This document shows, in pieces, positions 9,724 to 17,818 of a stretch of DNA of 64,000 nucleotides; the stretch's first letter is position 1; every line of letters starts with the position of its first letter. The translations under genes and the position numbers were made by a program. The stretch is from NCBI GenBank assembly GCA_964630925.1, contig CAZVZK010000018.1, forward strand, positions 37,315 to 101,314, read 5' to 3'. The notes beneath the pieces were generated by a model. It was not told the origin of the DNA and made no database searches. It was given only the letters and a program-made list of their open reading frames with translations. Source of the DNA: RGDT01 sp964630925 (GTDB lineage Bacteria > Planctomycetota > Planctomycetia > Gemmatales > Gemmataceae).

Positions 9724-11025
9724 TCAGGAGAAGAACGTCTTCGTCCCCGTCGCCGCGTTGCGGATGGCCGTGTCGGTCTTTGTGCGCCCCGTCGCCTCCT
9801 TGAACGTCTGCGACTGCGCCGGCGGCGCGTACACGGCCTTGGCCACCGCCACCGAGGCGTCCGAGCGCCCGGAGGCCTCCTTGAAGAGCTGCTCCTCGGC
9901 GGGGGTGCGGCCCGTGGCGACGGCGAAGTCGGTCGGGTTGCGCGGGGCCGGCGTGGCCTGGTTGCCGGGCGCGAAGCCGCCGCCCCCGTAGGTCACGATG
10001 TCGTTGACGTTGCCGCCCACGGCGCCGCCGACCCCGCCGGGCGGCGTCAGGGCGGCGTTGGCCGCCCCGCCCAGCGCCGAGCCGACTGCGCCGCCGGTGC
10101 TGGTCTTGCCCAGCTTGTAGGCGTCGCCGACGGTCTGGGCGTTGGCGTGCCCCGCCGAGCCGAGGATGTTCTTCTCCAGGGTCGTCAGCGGCTTGTTGGC
10201 CTCCGGCGTGCTGAAGAACGGGTTCACCGGCGCGGCCAGCGTGCCGCCGACCCCGCCGACCTTCCCCGGCGGGGCCGCGGTGGCGCCGCCGCCGGCGCCG
10301 ACGCCGCCGGTTTTCGCCGCCGTGGTGGGCGTCTTCGAGGCCAGCGCGCCCGCCGCGTCCTTGACCGCGCCGCCGATGCCGTTCACCGCGTTGGCCACCT
10401 TGGCGCCGTTGACGGGCTGCGCGGCCGGTGCCGTGGGGGCCGCCGCGCCGCCGCCGGTGGCCTTGCTCGCGAGTGCCGAGCCGTTGCTCTTGACGGCCGA
10501 CAGCACGCCCTCGCCGATGGACGCCGGCTGCTTGCCCGGCATCGCCACGGCGGCGAAGTTCGCCACGACGTTGTTGAGGGTGTTCCCGATGGCGTTGACG
10601 GGCCCGGCCGTCGTGGCGCCGGGCGCCGTCGTCATCTTCGGGGCCGACCCCAGGGTGGACATCACCTGATCGTTGAGGGCCTGCTGCGTGGCCAGCATCC
10701 CGTTGAACGCATCGAAGGACTGCCTCTGGAAGCTGGCGTTGGCCTGCATGCCGGCGAGGAGGGCAGGCGACGGCTTGCCCGAGGTGACCGCCTGCACCTC
10801 GGCGTTGAGCTTCGATTGCGTGCCCTGGAGGATCTTGAAGTTCTCCAGGGACGCCTGCTGCTTGCCGGCGGCGAGCTGCGTCAAGATCTGCATCGCCTGG
10901 TTGGGCGGCGCGGCCTGGGCGGCCACGCCGCCGAGGGAGTGGGACAGCGGGGTCACGCTGAGGGCGGTGCGCTCCTCCAGCGACTCCAGGGCGAGGGCGC
11001 GGGGGCTCTTCTTCAGGAAGGACAT
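9724..11025 (-). CDS. LEER-signature exported protein, Gly/Ala-rich
   Basis: 433 residues. The N-terminus MSFLKKSPRALALESLEERT followed by ALSVTP is the planctomycete LEER/LEPR-type signature found near the start of many secreted or surface proteins. The rest is low-complexity, rich in Gly, Ala, Thr and Asn (GGVGAGGGATAAPPGKVGGV), without an enzyme motif. The C-terminal 80 residues contain three imperfect repeats of the form EASGRSDASVAVAKAVYAPP / KEATGRTKTDTAIRNAATG. The function is not recognised; a structural or surface role is an inference from composition. It precedes the CHAT gene by 59 bp on the same strand. Confidence 0.75.
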   Translation of the reverse strand: MSFLKKSPRALALESLEERTALSVTPLSHSLGGVAAQAAPPNQAMQILTQLAAGKQQASLENFKILQGTQSKLNAEVQAVTSGKPSPALLAGMQANASFQRQSFDAFNGMLATQQALNDQVMSTLGSAPKMTTAPGATTAGPVNAIGNTLNNVVANFAAVAMPGKQPASIGEGVLSAVKSNGSALASKATGGGAAAPTAPAAQPVNGAKVANAVNGIGGAVKDAAGALASKTPTTAAKTGGVGAGGGATAAPPGKVGGVGGTLAAPVNPFFSTPEANKPLTTLEKNILGSAGHANAQTVGDAYKLGKTSTGGAVGSALGGAANAALTPPGGVGGAVGGNVNDIVTYGGGGFAPGNQATPAPRNPTDFAVATGRTPAEEQLFKEASGRSDASVAVAKAVYAPPAQSQTFKEATGRTKTDTAIRNAATGTKTFFS

Positions 11026-11172
11026 GGCGGGATCTCCGGTTCGGGGTTTGCGGGTAGGGACGTCAAGATCGAACGTGATCGGGCGAGCCGGGGGTGTCAG
11101 CCTCGGGTGGGACGCGCGGGCGATGCCCGCTGTCGTCTTCGAGCCGGCTATCCCCGGCTGTCGACTGCTCGG

Positions 11173-12672
11173 TCAGCTCACGACGACGTTGATCGGCCTG
11201 GCCACGTCGTTGCCGACGATGTTCAGCCGGCCGGCGAAGTCGAACGACAGCGAGCTGAGGCCGGTCAGCTTCTGCACGTTGCGTCCGTCGAGGACGACCT
11301 GCAGCGTGCCCGTGGTGCCGGCGACGGCGTAGGCGTGGCGGCGGCCGTCGGGCGACAGGGTCAGGTTGACGATGTCGCCCGCCGAGGTCTGCTTCGTGGA
11401 GCCGTCCACGACGACGACGTTGCGCGACCCGCCGACGCCCTCGCGGTTCTTGCCGACGTAGGCGAAGTGCTTGCCGTCGGCGGAGAGCCGCAGGTCGCTG
11501 ACGGCCAGGTCGAACGTCTTGCGGTGCGAGCCGTTGACGACGGCGGTGTAGGCGCGGGCGTTGAGGCCGGCGGAGTGGACGCCGACGTAGGCGTAGGTGC
11601 CGCCCTCGCCGAGCTGGAGCTGCTGCACGTCGTTGTCGAACGAGCCCTTGCTCGACCCGTCCACGACGACGACGGCGCGGGCGAGGCGTCCGTTCGACAC
11701 CGTCAGGCCGACGAAGGCGTAGTGCCGGCCGTCGGGGCTGACCATCACGTCCTTGACGGCGGAGTACGTCCCGACGCTGGAGCCGTTCACCTTGACCGTG
11801 ACGGCGGTGTTCGAGCTGTTGGGGACGACCTCGACGCGCAGCGGCTTGGCTGCCGGCGGGGCGGCCGGCGCCGGGGCCGGCGCGGGCTGCGGCGCGGGTG
11901 CGGGCGTGGGGGCGGCGGCCGGGGCGGATGAGGAGCCGCCGCCCCCGCTGAACTTGATGCCGCCTCCGAGGGGCTTCGCGGGCGCGGGCGTGGCGCCGGA
12001 CACCTTCACGGGCGTGTGATTGGCCGACTGGATGGTCCAGATGCCGGCGCCCAGGTTGTCGGTGCCGGAGACGCGGAGGGTGCCGTTGGCGTCGAACGAC
12101 ACGGCGCTGACGGACCTGAGGCTCAGGACGCCCCGGCCATCGAGGATCACGTTCGTGGCCGGGATGCCGGCCGACGTGAGCTTGACGCTGTAGGCGTGAT
12201 GGGAGCCGTCGGCGGAGAGCGCGAGGTCGCCGAAGATCGCGTTCGTCGTGACCGACTTGACGGCGCCATCGACGTTGAGCGTGTAGCGCGGCGCCTGGCC
12301 GGGCTGGTTATCGATGCCGATGAAGGCGTAGTGCCTGCCGTCCCCGCTGGCGGTGAGGTTCTGGACCGACCCGTGGCTGGCGACGGCCCGGCCGTTCACC
12401 GTGACCTCGGTCCCGCGGGCCGTGGGGACGGCGTTGACGCTTAGCCGCTGCGCCGCGGCGGGCTGCTGCCGAGCGGGCGTCGGCGAGTGGTGCGCGAAGA
12501 AGTCGGAGAGCGTGCGGACGAGGGCAGACGCCGACGCCTGCCCGGCGAACGGCAGCAGCGAGGCGGGCACGTCGCGCTCCTCCAGGGACATCAGCGCCGG
12601 GCGGGCGCGGCGCGGGGCCGGGCGCGACGGGCGGCTCGGCCCGGAGAACAGGCTCTCGAAGAAACGGAACAT
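11173..12672 (-). CDS. LEER-signature protein with beta-propeller-like repeats
   Basis: 499 residues. After a basic N-terminus (MFRFFESLFSGPSRPSRPAP) the LEER signature appears as LMSLEERDVPAS. Two blocks of TolB/WD40-like blades follow, roughly residues 80-230 and 280-499, with recurring units such as SPDGRHYAFVG, LSADGKHFAYVG and LSPDGRRHAYAV, each paired with a VVVDG-type strand. They are joined by a Ser/Gly and Pro/Ala linker (SGGGGSSSAPAAAPTPAPAP). An exported ligand-binding or surface protein is inferred. It is the first gene of the minus-strand set ending at 871 and is divergent from the gene at 12838 across a 165-bp gap. Confidence 0.8.
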   Translation of the reverse strand: MFRFFESLFSGPSRPSRPAPRRARPALMSLEERDVPASLLPFAGQASASALVRTLSDFFAHHSPTPARQQPAAAQRLSVNAVPTARGTEVTVNGRAVASHGSVQNLTASGDGRHYAFIGIDNQPGQAPRYTLNVDGAVKSVTTNAIFGDLALSADGSHHAYSVKLTSAGIPATNVILDGRGVLSLRSVSAVSFDANGTLRVSGTDNLGAGIWTIQSANHTPVKVSGATPAPAKPLGGGIKFSGGGGSSSAPAAAPTPAPAPQPAPAPAPAAPPAAKPLRVEVVPNSSNTAVTVKVNGSSVGTYSAVKDVMVSPDGRHYAFVGLTVSNGRLARAVVVVDGSSKGSFDNDVQQLQLGEGGTYAYVGVHSAGLNARAYTAVVNGSHRKTFDLAVSDLRLSADGKHFAYVGKNREGVGGSRNVVVVDGSTKQTSAGDIVNLTLSPDGRRHAYAVAGTTGTLQVVLDGRNVQKLTGLSSLSFDFAGRLNIVGNDVARPINVVVS

Positions 12673-12837
12673 GATCGACTCCTCGCCGGTGTCGGCAGGG
12701 CGGTTGGGTTGATCTCGCTTGTCTGGGGGGGCTGAAAGTCACCGCATGTACTCCGCCCCCCGCGCGCTGTGACGGTGATGCGGAAAAGCGTCGGGCCGGC
12801 CGCCGTCTCCTGGTAGGATCAACGGGAGGGGAGGAGG

Positions 12838-13470
12838 ATGACCGACCTCGACGCCATCTTCGCCGACGTTCTGCGTGACGACACCTCGCGGCCAGGCTTC
12901 GTCCTGCTCGACGCCGCCGGCCTGTCGCCCGAGGGCTTGCGTGCCCGCCTCATCGACCTGGGCCGCGCCCTGTCCGCGCGGTACGCGGCGCGGCACGGCA
13001 CGCCCCTGTCGTTCCGCTCGCTCAACTGGTTCAGCCAGCTCTCGCCGACACGGCCACACCGCGACGGGGGGCCGGACGCCAGCGTCCTGCTCCTCGGCTA
13101 CGAGCGGACGCCGGTGCGCAGCCGAGTCTTCCTGCTCGACTTCAGCCGGGCGGCGCGGGGGATGGGGATCACGCCCCGCGACTTCCTCGACCGCTACAAC
13201 CCGACGTTCGGTGACGGGGCGGCCCTGCTGAGGCCGCACACCGCCGAGGTGGCGGGCTTCGACCCGTCGCGGGCGCAGATCCTGATCGTCAACAACGGCT
13301 GCCTCTACGGCGCGGGGATGCTCGGCGTGCTGCACCACGCCCACGTCGATGCGGCCGCGCCGGGGGCGGCCCGCCCGATCAGCAGCGTCCTCGTCGGCGT
13401 GGACGAGGGCGGGATCGGGGAGGCCGAGGTGGCGGCGTTCATCCGCGACGGCACGGGGGCGACGGCGTGA
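12838..13470 (+). CDS. Uncharacterised 210-aa protein, possible cupin/2OG-oxygenase-like fold
   Basis: The ATG at 12838 follows a strong purine tract (GGGAGGGGAGGAGG). The family is not firmly recognised. The middle of the protein has LSPTRPHRDGGPDASVLLLG with a later RSRVFLLDFSRAA, which resembles the HxD...R layout of double-stranded beta-helix dioxygenases, but the second iron-binding His is not obvious (candidate LGVLHHAHVD near residue 165). The stop overlaps the next gene by four bases (GTGA), so the two are translationally coupled. An alternative is a planctomycete-specific protein of unknown fold. Confidence 0.75.
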   Translation: MTDLDAIFADVLRDDTSRPGFVLLDAAGLSPEGLRARLIDLGRALSARYAARHGTPLSFRSLNWFSQLSPTRPHRDGGPDASVLLLGYERTPVRSRVFLLDFSRAARGMGITPRDFLDRYNPTFGDGAALLRPHTAEVAGFDPSRAQILIVNNGCLYGAGMLGVLHHAHVDAAAPGAARPISSVLVGVDEGGIGEAEVAAFIRDGTGATA

Positions 13471-14858
13471 CACGGAGAGTCAGCGAACGCGATGCCCTGC
13501 TGGCGGCGGTCCACGAGACACCGGACGACGACGCGCCGCGCCTGGTGTACGCCGACTGGCTCGAAGAACACGGCGACGCGGGGGATCAGGACCGGGCGGC
13601 GTTCATCCGCGCCGGCGTGCGTTCGGCGCGCCTGGCCCTCGACGACCCGGAGCGTGTCAGCGCCGAGATCCAATCGGCGGTCTTGTTCCATCAACAAGGC
13701 CCGGCCGGTGTCGAGTGGTACGACGGCCTCCCCAAGGTTCTGCGGAAGAGGTACGTCGGGTTTCGGCGCGGCTTCCCCTTCGGCATCACGGCCGCCGCGG
13801 CGCAGCTCGTCCGCTCGGCCAACACGCTGTCCCGTCGGACGGCCGTCCAGGAGGTGAATCTCGAAGGCGTCAACGACGAGATGACTGCCGCCCACCTGGG
13901 CGGCCTACCGCTCATGGGGCGGCTCCGCTCGTTGGTGGGGGCTTCGATGGACCGGCCCGGCCCGTGGGTCGCGCTCCTCGCAGGTCCGGTGTTGACCGGG
14001 CTGGAGCGTGTCACGATGTTCGGCTACCAGGCCGGCCACCACGCCGGCCTCTCTCGCTTGCTGGAGGCATCGGCCGTACGAGGCGTGCGGACCTTGGAGC
14101 CCACATTCCTGTACGACGTTACGCTCACGGAGCGGAGGCGGGGGACGCTCGATGCGATCGCGCGTTCCGACTTCCCCCTTCTGCGTTCGTTCCGGCTCGG
14201 CATGAGCGAGCCATTCAGCGCGGAGGAGATGCAGCTCCTGCTCCGCGCGCCCTACCTCCCCCGCCTTGACGAGCTGCACCTCCAAGTCGGCCTGGCGTCC
14301 GACGCGGCAACCATGCTGAGCGGCGTGCCCTGTGCCTCCCGCCTTCGAGCGCTGACCGTCTTCACACCCGAGCGGTACGCATCCGACCTCGGCTCTGCCC
14401 TGAGCGGCTGGAGGTTCCCGAGCCTGACCTGGCTCCAGCTCAACCGGGCCACTGACGAGGCCGTCCGTCGCCTCGCCGACCTCCCCTTTGCGGCGAACCT
14501 GCGTGTCCTCGACCTGTTCGCCCACCGCCTTTCCCCTGAGGGGATGGCGATCCTGTCCTCGGGGCGGTTCGGCGGGCTGGCGTGGCTCGGCCTGTGGAAC
14601 CGGTCGGTGGGCGATGACTGCCTCCGGGCCCTGGCCTCGTCCCCCGGCCTACCGGAGCTGCGCTATCTCGACCTTCACGGCGGGCGCGTCACGGTGGCAG
14701 GGCTGGATGCACTGGCAGCCTCGCCGCACCTCCCACGCCTGGAGGCCGTCTCCGTCGGAGAGTATGGGCCCGAGCCATTCCCGCCAGAGTGGGTCGCGCG
14801 CTTCGCCCATCGGTTCATCGTCCTGCCGCCGCCTCTCCACTTCCTGTCCACCCGATGA
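13467..14858 (+). CDS. TIGR02996 domain / leucine-rich-repeat protein
   Basis: 463 residues from a GTG start that overlaps the previous stop (GTGA). Residues 5-50 form the TIGR02996 'repeat-companion' domain typical of Gemmata relatives: RDALLAAVHETPDDDAPRLV, then YADWLEEHGD and RAAFIRAG. The rest is a leucine-rich-repeat solenoid with variable 22-28-residue units (LRVLDLFAHRLSPEGMAILS, LRYLDLHGGRVTVAGLDALA). No signal peptide is visible. The family is greatly expanded in Gemmata and has no assigned function; LRRs suggest protein binding. Coupling with the upstream unknown gene suggests a shared role. Confidence 0.9.
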   Translation: MTRRVSERDALLAAVHETPDDDAPRLVYADWLEEHGDAGDQDRAAFIRAGVRSARLALDDPERVSAEIQSAVLFHQQGPAGVEWYDGLPKVLRKRYVGFRRGFPFGITAAAAQLVRSANTLSRRTAVQEVNLEGVNDEMTAAHLGGLPLMGRLRSLVGASMDRPGPWVALLAGPVLTGLERVTMFGYQAGHHAGLSRLLEASAVRGVRTLEPTFLYDVTLTERRRGTLDAIARSDFPLLRSFRLGMSEPFSAEEMQLLLRAPYLPRLDELHLQVGLASDAATMLSGVPCASRLRALTVFTPERYASDLGSALSGWRFPSLTWLQLNRATDEAVRRLADLPFAANLRVLDLFAHRLSPEGMAILSSGRFGGLAWLGLWNRSVGDDCLRALASSPGLPELRYLDLHGGRVTVAGLDALAASPHLPRLEAVSVGEYGPEPFPPEWVARFAHRFIVLPPPLHFLSTR

Positions 14859-14873
14859 TGGCACTTCCGGGGG

Positions 14874-14960
14874 CCGTTCACCGGACAAGCGGAGCTGGAC
14901 ACAATGAAACGGCGTGTGGTGGCACGGCGCCGATGTCGGCGGTCTGACCACTTGGCCTGG
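14874..14960 (+). repeat. Dispersed element family 1, block 1 (copy 1)
   Basis: It begins CCGTTCACCGGACAAGCGG and ends near CTGACCACTTGGCCTGG. The 87 bp align without length change to 21859-21945 (CCGTTCACCCGGCCTGTGGG ... CTGACCACAGGCCCTGC). Both copies begin within 16 bp of the stop codon of a plus-strand gene. Confidence 0.55.
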
Positions 14961-15206
14961 GGTGCGAAACGCGTCAGGCATTTGGACACTCCTCGGTGTA
15001 GCGACACCCGAAGGACCCGGTTCAGAGGCGGGCTGGATCGCCGGGGGCTCCTGGGCTGGCGCGGCGGACGCCCCCCAGCGCGGCGTCGCCATGCCCGGAT
15101 CAAGCGCATGGACACGCCCGGCCTCCGGTGCTTACGGTTCCGTCGCTCGGGGGGGTGTGAGGGGGGTCGGGAGACGAACTTCCTCAAGTCGTTCTGCCGC
15201 TTGTCT

Positions 15207-15327
15207 TTGCGGAAACAAAGTTCGTTTCCCTGGTTCGTTTCCTTCACTGATCGGCGTCCATTTGCACTTGCGGGGTACAAGTGTGTTTCCCCGGTTCGTC
15301 TCCTTCACTGACCGGCGTCCATTCGCC
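15207..15327 (+). repeat. Two tandem ~60-bp direct repeats
   Basis: Copy 1 (15207-15265) and copy 2 (15268-15327) share TTGCGG, then GTTTCCC, then CTTCACTGAYCGGCGTCCAT. The period is 61 bp and I count roughly 80 percent identity. No coding role is evident. Confidence 0.6.
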
Positions 15328-15394
15328 ACCATCCGAGGTGGGGCGTGTCGCGAGCCCTGATGGGGCGGGTGTAACTTCAACGAGGGGTGTCGGC

Positions 15395-15489
15395 ATTCGC
15401 ATCGCGAGGGGGTGACTGGGGGCCAGGGCAATGCAAGTTGCACCACGCCGTCCACACCCACCTGTCTCCTTCCTTCTCATTCCCCCACC
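15395..15489 (+). repeat. Dispersed element family 1, core (degenerate) and block 3
   Basis: A degenerate version of the 46-bp G-rich/TGCAATGCAA core is followed after 16 bp by CACCTGTCTCCTTCCTTCTC (15459 onward). The latter matches 27 of 31 positions of 22030-22060. The same order of blocks in both places indicates common descent. Confidence 0.55.
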
Positions 15490-15518
15490 GGGGAAACGGT
15501 TTCCTGCGAGACAGCCCC

Positions 15519-15548
15519 TTGCGGGCCCCTCCGTCGCCGGAGTATCAT
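15519..15548 (+). promoter_or_regulatory. Candidate sigma70-like promoter of the DUF1501 gene
   Basis: TTGCGG (15519-15524) and TATCAT (15543-15548) are separated by 18 bp. Transcription would start about 40 nt before the ATG at 15594. Motif match only. Confidence 0.35.
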
Positions 15549-15593
15549 CATCCCTACCTACCTCCCCGCCCCACCCGCCTGCCGGAGCCTCTC

Positions 15594-17003
15594 ATGCTCT
15601 CCATCAGCGACCCGCGCGGCGCCCACGTCTGCCAGGGGCACACACGGCGAGAGTTTCTCGGCGTGGGCTCGCTCGGCCTGCTCGGCGGACTGACCCTCCC
15701 CGGCCTGCTCCGCGCCCGCGCCGAGTCGGCGTCCGCCGGCCTGCCCATCAAGGAGAAGTCGGTCGTCCTCCTCTTCCTCCAGGGCGGCCCATCGCACATC
15801 GAATTCTTCGACCCCAAGATGGACGCCCCCGCCGAGATCCGCAGTATCACGGGTGAGGTGAAGACGAAGCTCCCCGGCATCACCTTCGCCGGCAGCTTCC
15901 CGAAGATGGCCGCCCTGGCCGACCGCCTCGCCGTCGTGCGCTCCTACGCGTCGATGAACGCCGACCACACCTATCTGTCGGTCACGGGCGCGAGGAACCC
16001 GCTCAAGGCATCGATGAGCGCCCTGTACACGCGCGTGGCCGGGGCGACGCACCCACGCACGGGCATGCCGACGAACGTCCTCGTGTTGCCCGAGGCCGCC
16101 GAGCCGGGCCTGAAGCTGGGCGGCAACTTCGAGACGAGCGCCCTGCCCACCCTCACCACGCCGGGGGATCTCGGGGCGGCGTATGGCGCGTTCGACCCCT
16201 CCGGCGGCGGGCAGCTCCTCAAGAACCTCAAGCTCTCCGTGCCGGCGTCGCGTCTCGACGACCGCAAGGCGCTGCTGGCCAAGTTCGACACCCTGCGCCG
16301 CGGCCTCGACTCCTCCGGCGCGATGGACGGCGTCGATAAGTTCCAGTCACAGGCGTTCGACGTGGTGGCGCGGGGCGTGGCCTCGGCGTTCGACCTGTCG
16401 AAGGAGGACCCGAAGACCATCGCGAAGTACGACACCTCCGGGCTGTTCCCGCTCAAGGAGGTGACGAAGTGGTACGACATGAAGCGCGCGTCGAACCTCC
16501 TCGGCAAGCAGATGCTCCTCGCCCGCCGCCTGTGCGAGGCCGGGTGCGGCTTCGTCACGGTCAGCGACTGCGGCTGGGACATGCACGCCAACGGCAACAG
16601 CCCGAAGAACATGACGCACCTGCCCACCCTCGCCGGCCAGGTCGATCACGCCGTCGCGGCGTTCATGGAGGACGTGAAGCAGCGTGGCCTGGAGGACCGC
16701 ATCCTCCTCGTCGTCACCGGCGAGATGGGCCGCACCCCGCGGCGTAACCGAGACGGCGGACGCGACCATTACGGCGAATTGACCTCGCTGGCGCTGGCGG
16801 GCGGCGGGCTGAAGATGGGGCAGGTGATCGGTCAGTCGGACCGCACGGCCTCGCGGCCAACGACGACGCGCTACACGCCGAAGGACCTGATGGCGACGGT
16901 GCTGCACACGCTGCTCGACCCGGGCAAGGTGCGGCTGATGCCGGGCCTGGGCCGGGCCGGCGAGGTGATCGCCGAGGGCGAGGTCATCCCCGCGCTGGTG
17001 TAA
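15594..17003 (+). CDS. DUF1501 family protein, Tat-exported
   Basis: 469 residues from ATG 15594; a longer upstream reading frame is ignored because this start places a twin-arginine signal correctly (HTRREFLGVGSLGLLGG, residues 16-32). The mature part has the DUF1501 pattern of an alkaline-phosphatase/sulfatase-like fold: VVLLFLQGGPSHIEFFDPK, a VRSYASMNADHTY segment, a CGFVTVSDCGWDMHANG segment, then VVTGEMGRTPRRNRDGGRDH near the C-terminus. DUF1501 proteins are abundant in Planctomycetes and are usually paired with PSCyt1/DUF1592-type proteins, as here (17819-21847). The function is unproven; the Asp/His motifs suggest a metal-dependent hydrolase-like fold in the periplasm. Confidence 0.93.
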   Translation: MLSISDPRGAHVCQGHTRREFLGVGSLGLLGGLTLPGLLRARAESASAGLPIKEKSVVLLFLQGGPSHIEFFDPKMDAPAEIRSITGEVKTKLPGITFAGSFPKMAALADRLAVVRSYASMNADHTYLSVTGARNPLKASMSALYTRVAGATHPRTGMPTNVLVLPEAAEPGLKLGGNFETSALPTLTTPGDLGAAYGAFDPSGGGQLLKNLKLSVPASRLDDRKALLAKFDTLRRGLDSSGAMDGVDKFQSQAFDVVARGVASAFDLSKEDPKTIAKYDTSGLFPLKEVTKWYDMKRASNLLGKQMLLARRLCEAGCGFVTVSDCGWDMHANGNSPKNMTHLPTLAGQVDHAVAAFMEDVKQRGLEDRILLVVTGEMGRTPRRNRDGGRDHYGELTSLALAGGGLKMGQVIGQSDRTASRPTTTRYTPKDLMATVLHTLLDPGKVRLMPGLGRAGEVIAEGEVIPALV

Positions 17004-17106
17004 TCCACCCGGATTGTCTGCTATGTCAGGTGGGCCGGCCCGCATGGCGCAGTGGGCGGCCCGTGCCGCCTTCCCACCCCGTTTCTCTCCCCGGAGCCGT
17101 GTCCCC

Positions 17107-17721
17107 ATGAAGAGCGTCGTGCGCGTCCTGTTGATGTCCACGTTGGTGGCCGTCCTGGCCATCCCCCTCCACGCCGAGGAGGACAAGCTGCCGCCGAAGG
17201 AGAAGGACCCGAACAAGGGGCAGTTCACCTTCCCCAAGCAGATCAAGCTGGACGACAAGCAGGCGGAGGCGCTGGAGAAGCTGCGCCAGGAGTACAGCCC
17301 GAAGCTGACCGCGCTGACGAAGAAGGAGAACGGCGTCGTGAGCGCCGACCGCAAGAAGGCCGCCGCCGACGCGCAGAAGAAGGCCAAGGACGCCATCGTG
17401 TCGCCGGATCGCTACAAGGCCGCCAACGACGCGAAGAAGGACAAGAAGGGCAAGGAGGCGGCCAAGGCGTATGACGAGGCGCTGAAGCTGACCGACGACG
17501 AGAAGGCGAAGCTCAAGGGCCTCGGCAAGGTGTACAACGACACTCTGAAGATCACCAAGGACGAGCAGGGGATGCTCGCGGCGATCAACAAGGAGCGGGC
17601 GGCGCTGCTCAAGGAGATCGCGACGAAGCGGATGGACATCCTGACGGCCGAGCAGAAGGAGTCGCTCAAGCCGAAGACCAAGACCAAGGACAAGCCGAAG
17701 GATAAGAAGACGGACAAGTGA
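17107..17721 (+). CDS. Lys-rich exported protein, unknown function
   Basis: 204 residues from ATG 17107, chosen because the first 24 residues form a clean Sec signal (MKSVVRVLLMSTLVAVLAIP, then LHAEE). An upstream in-frame start at 17014 would hide it. The mature part is extremely charged, largely helical and Lys-rich (EKDPNKGQFTFPKQIKLDDK, KTKTKDKPKDKKTDK at the C-terminus), with a central EKLRQEYSPKLTALTKKENG. I do not recognise a family; similar Lys-rich periplasmic proteins sit near DUF1501/DUF1592 genes in planctomycetes. It lies in a run of three plus-strand genes with gaps of 103 and 97 bp. Confidence 0.8.
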   Translation: MKSVVRVLLMSTLVAVLAIPLHAEEDKLPPKEKDPNKGQFTFPKQIKLDDKQAEALEKLRQEYSPKLTALTKKENGVVSADRKKAAADAQKKAKDAIVSPDRYKAANDAKKDKKGKEAAKAYDEALKLTDDEKAKLKGLGKVYNDTLKITKDEQGMLAAINKERAALLKEIATKRMDILTAEQKESLKPKTKTKDKPKDKKTDK

Positions 17722-17818
17722 TCGGGCGACGAGAACGTAGCCGCCGGCCCGTGCGCCCCGCAGGATGAACCTCGGGGCCGCGGGCCGGCGGCGCTCTTGA
17801 TGCAGTGAGGGACGCGAC

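Larger units (their letters stand above)
14859..15593. other. 735-bp intergenic region built of repeats
   Basis: No convincing gene is present; the small open frames lack ribosome-binding sites and look like shadows. The region contains an 87-bp block shared with 21859-21945 (14874-14960), a tandem pair of about 60-bp repeats (15207-15327), a degenerate copy of the 46-bp TGCAATGCAA core (about 15395-15442) and a 31-bp block shared with 22030-22060 (15459-15489). It looks like the same intergenic element as at 21859-22060, interrupted by about 430 bp. Confidence 0.6.
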
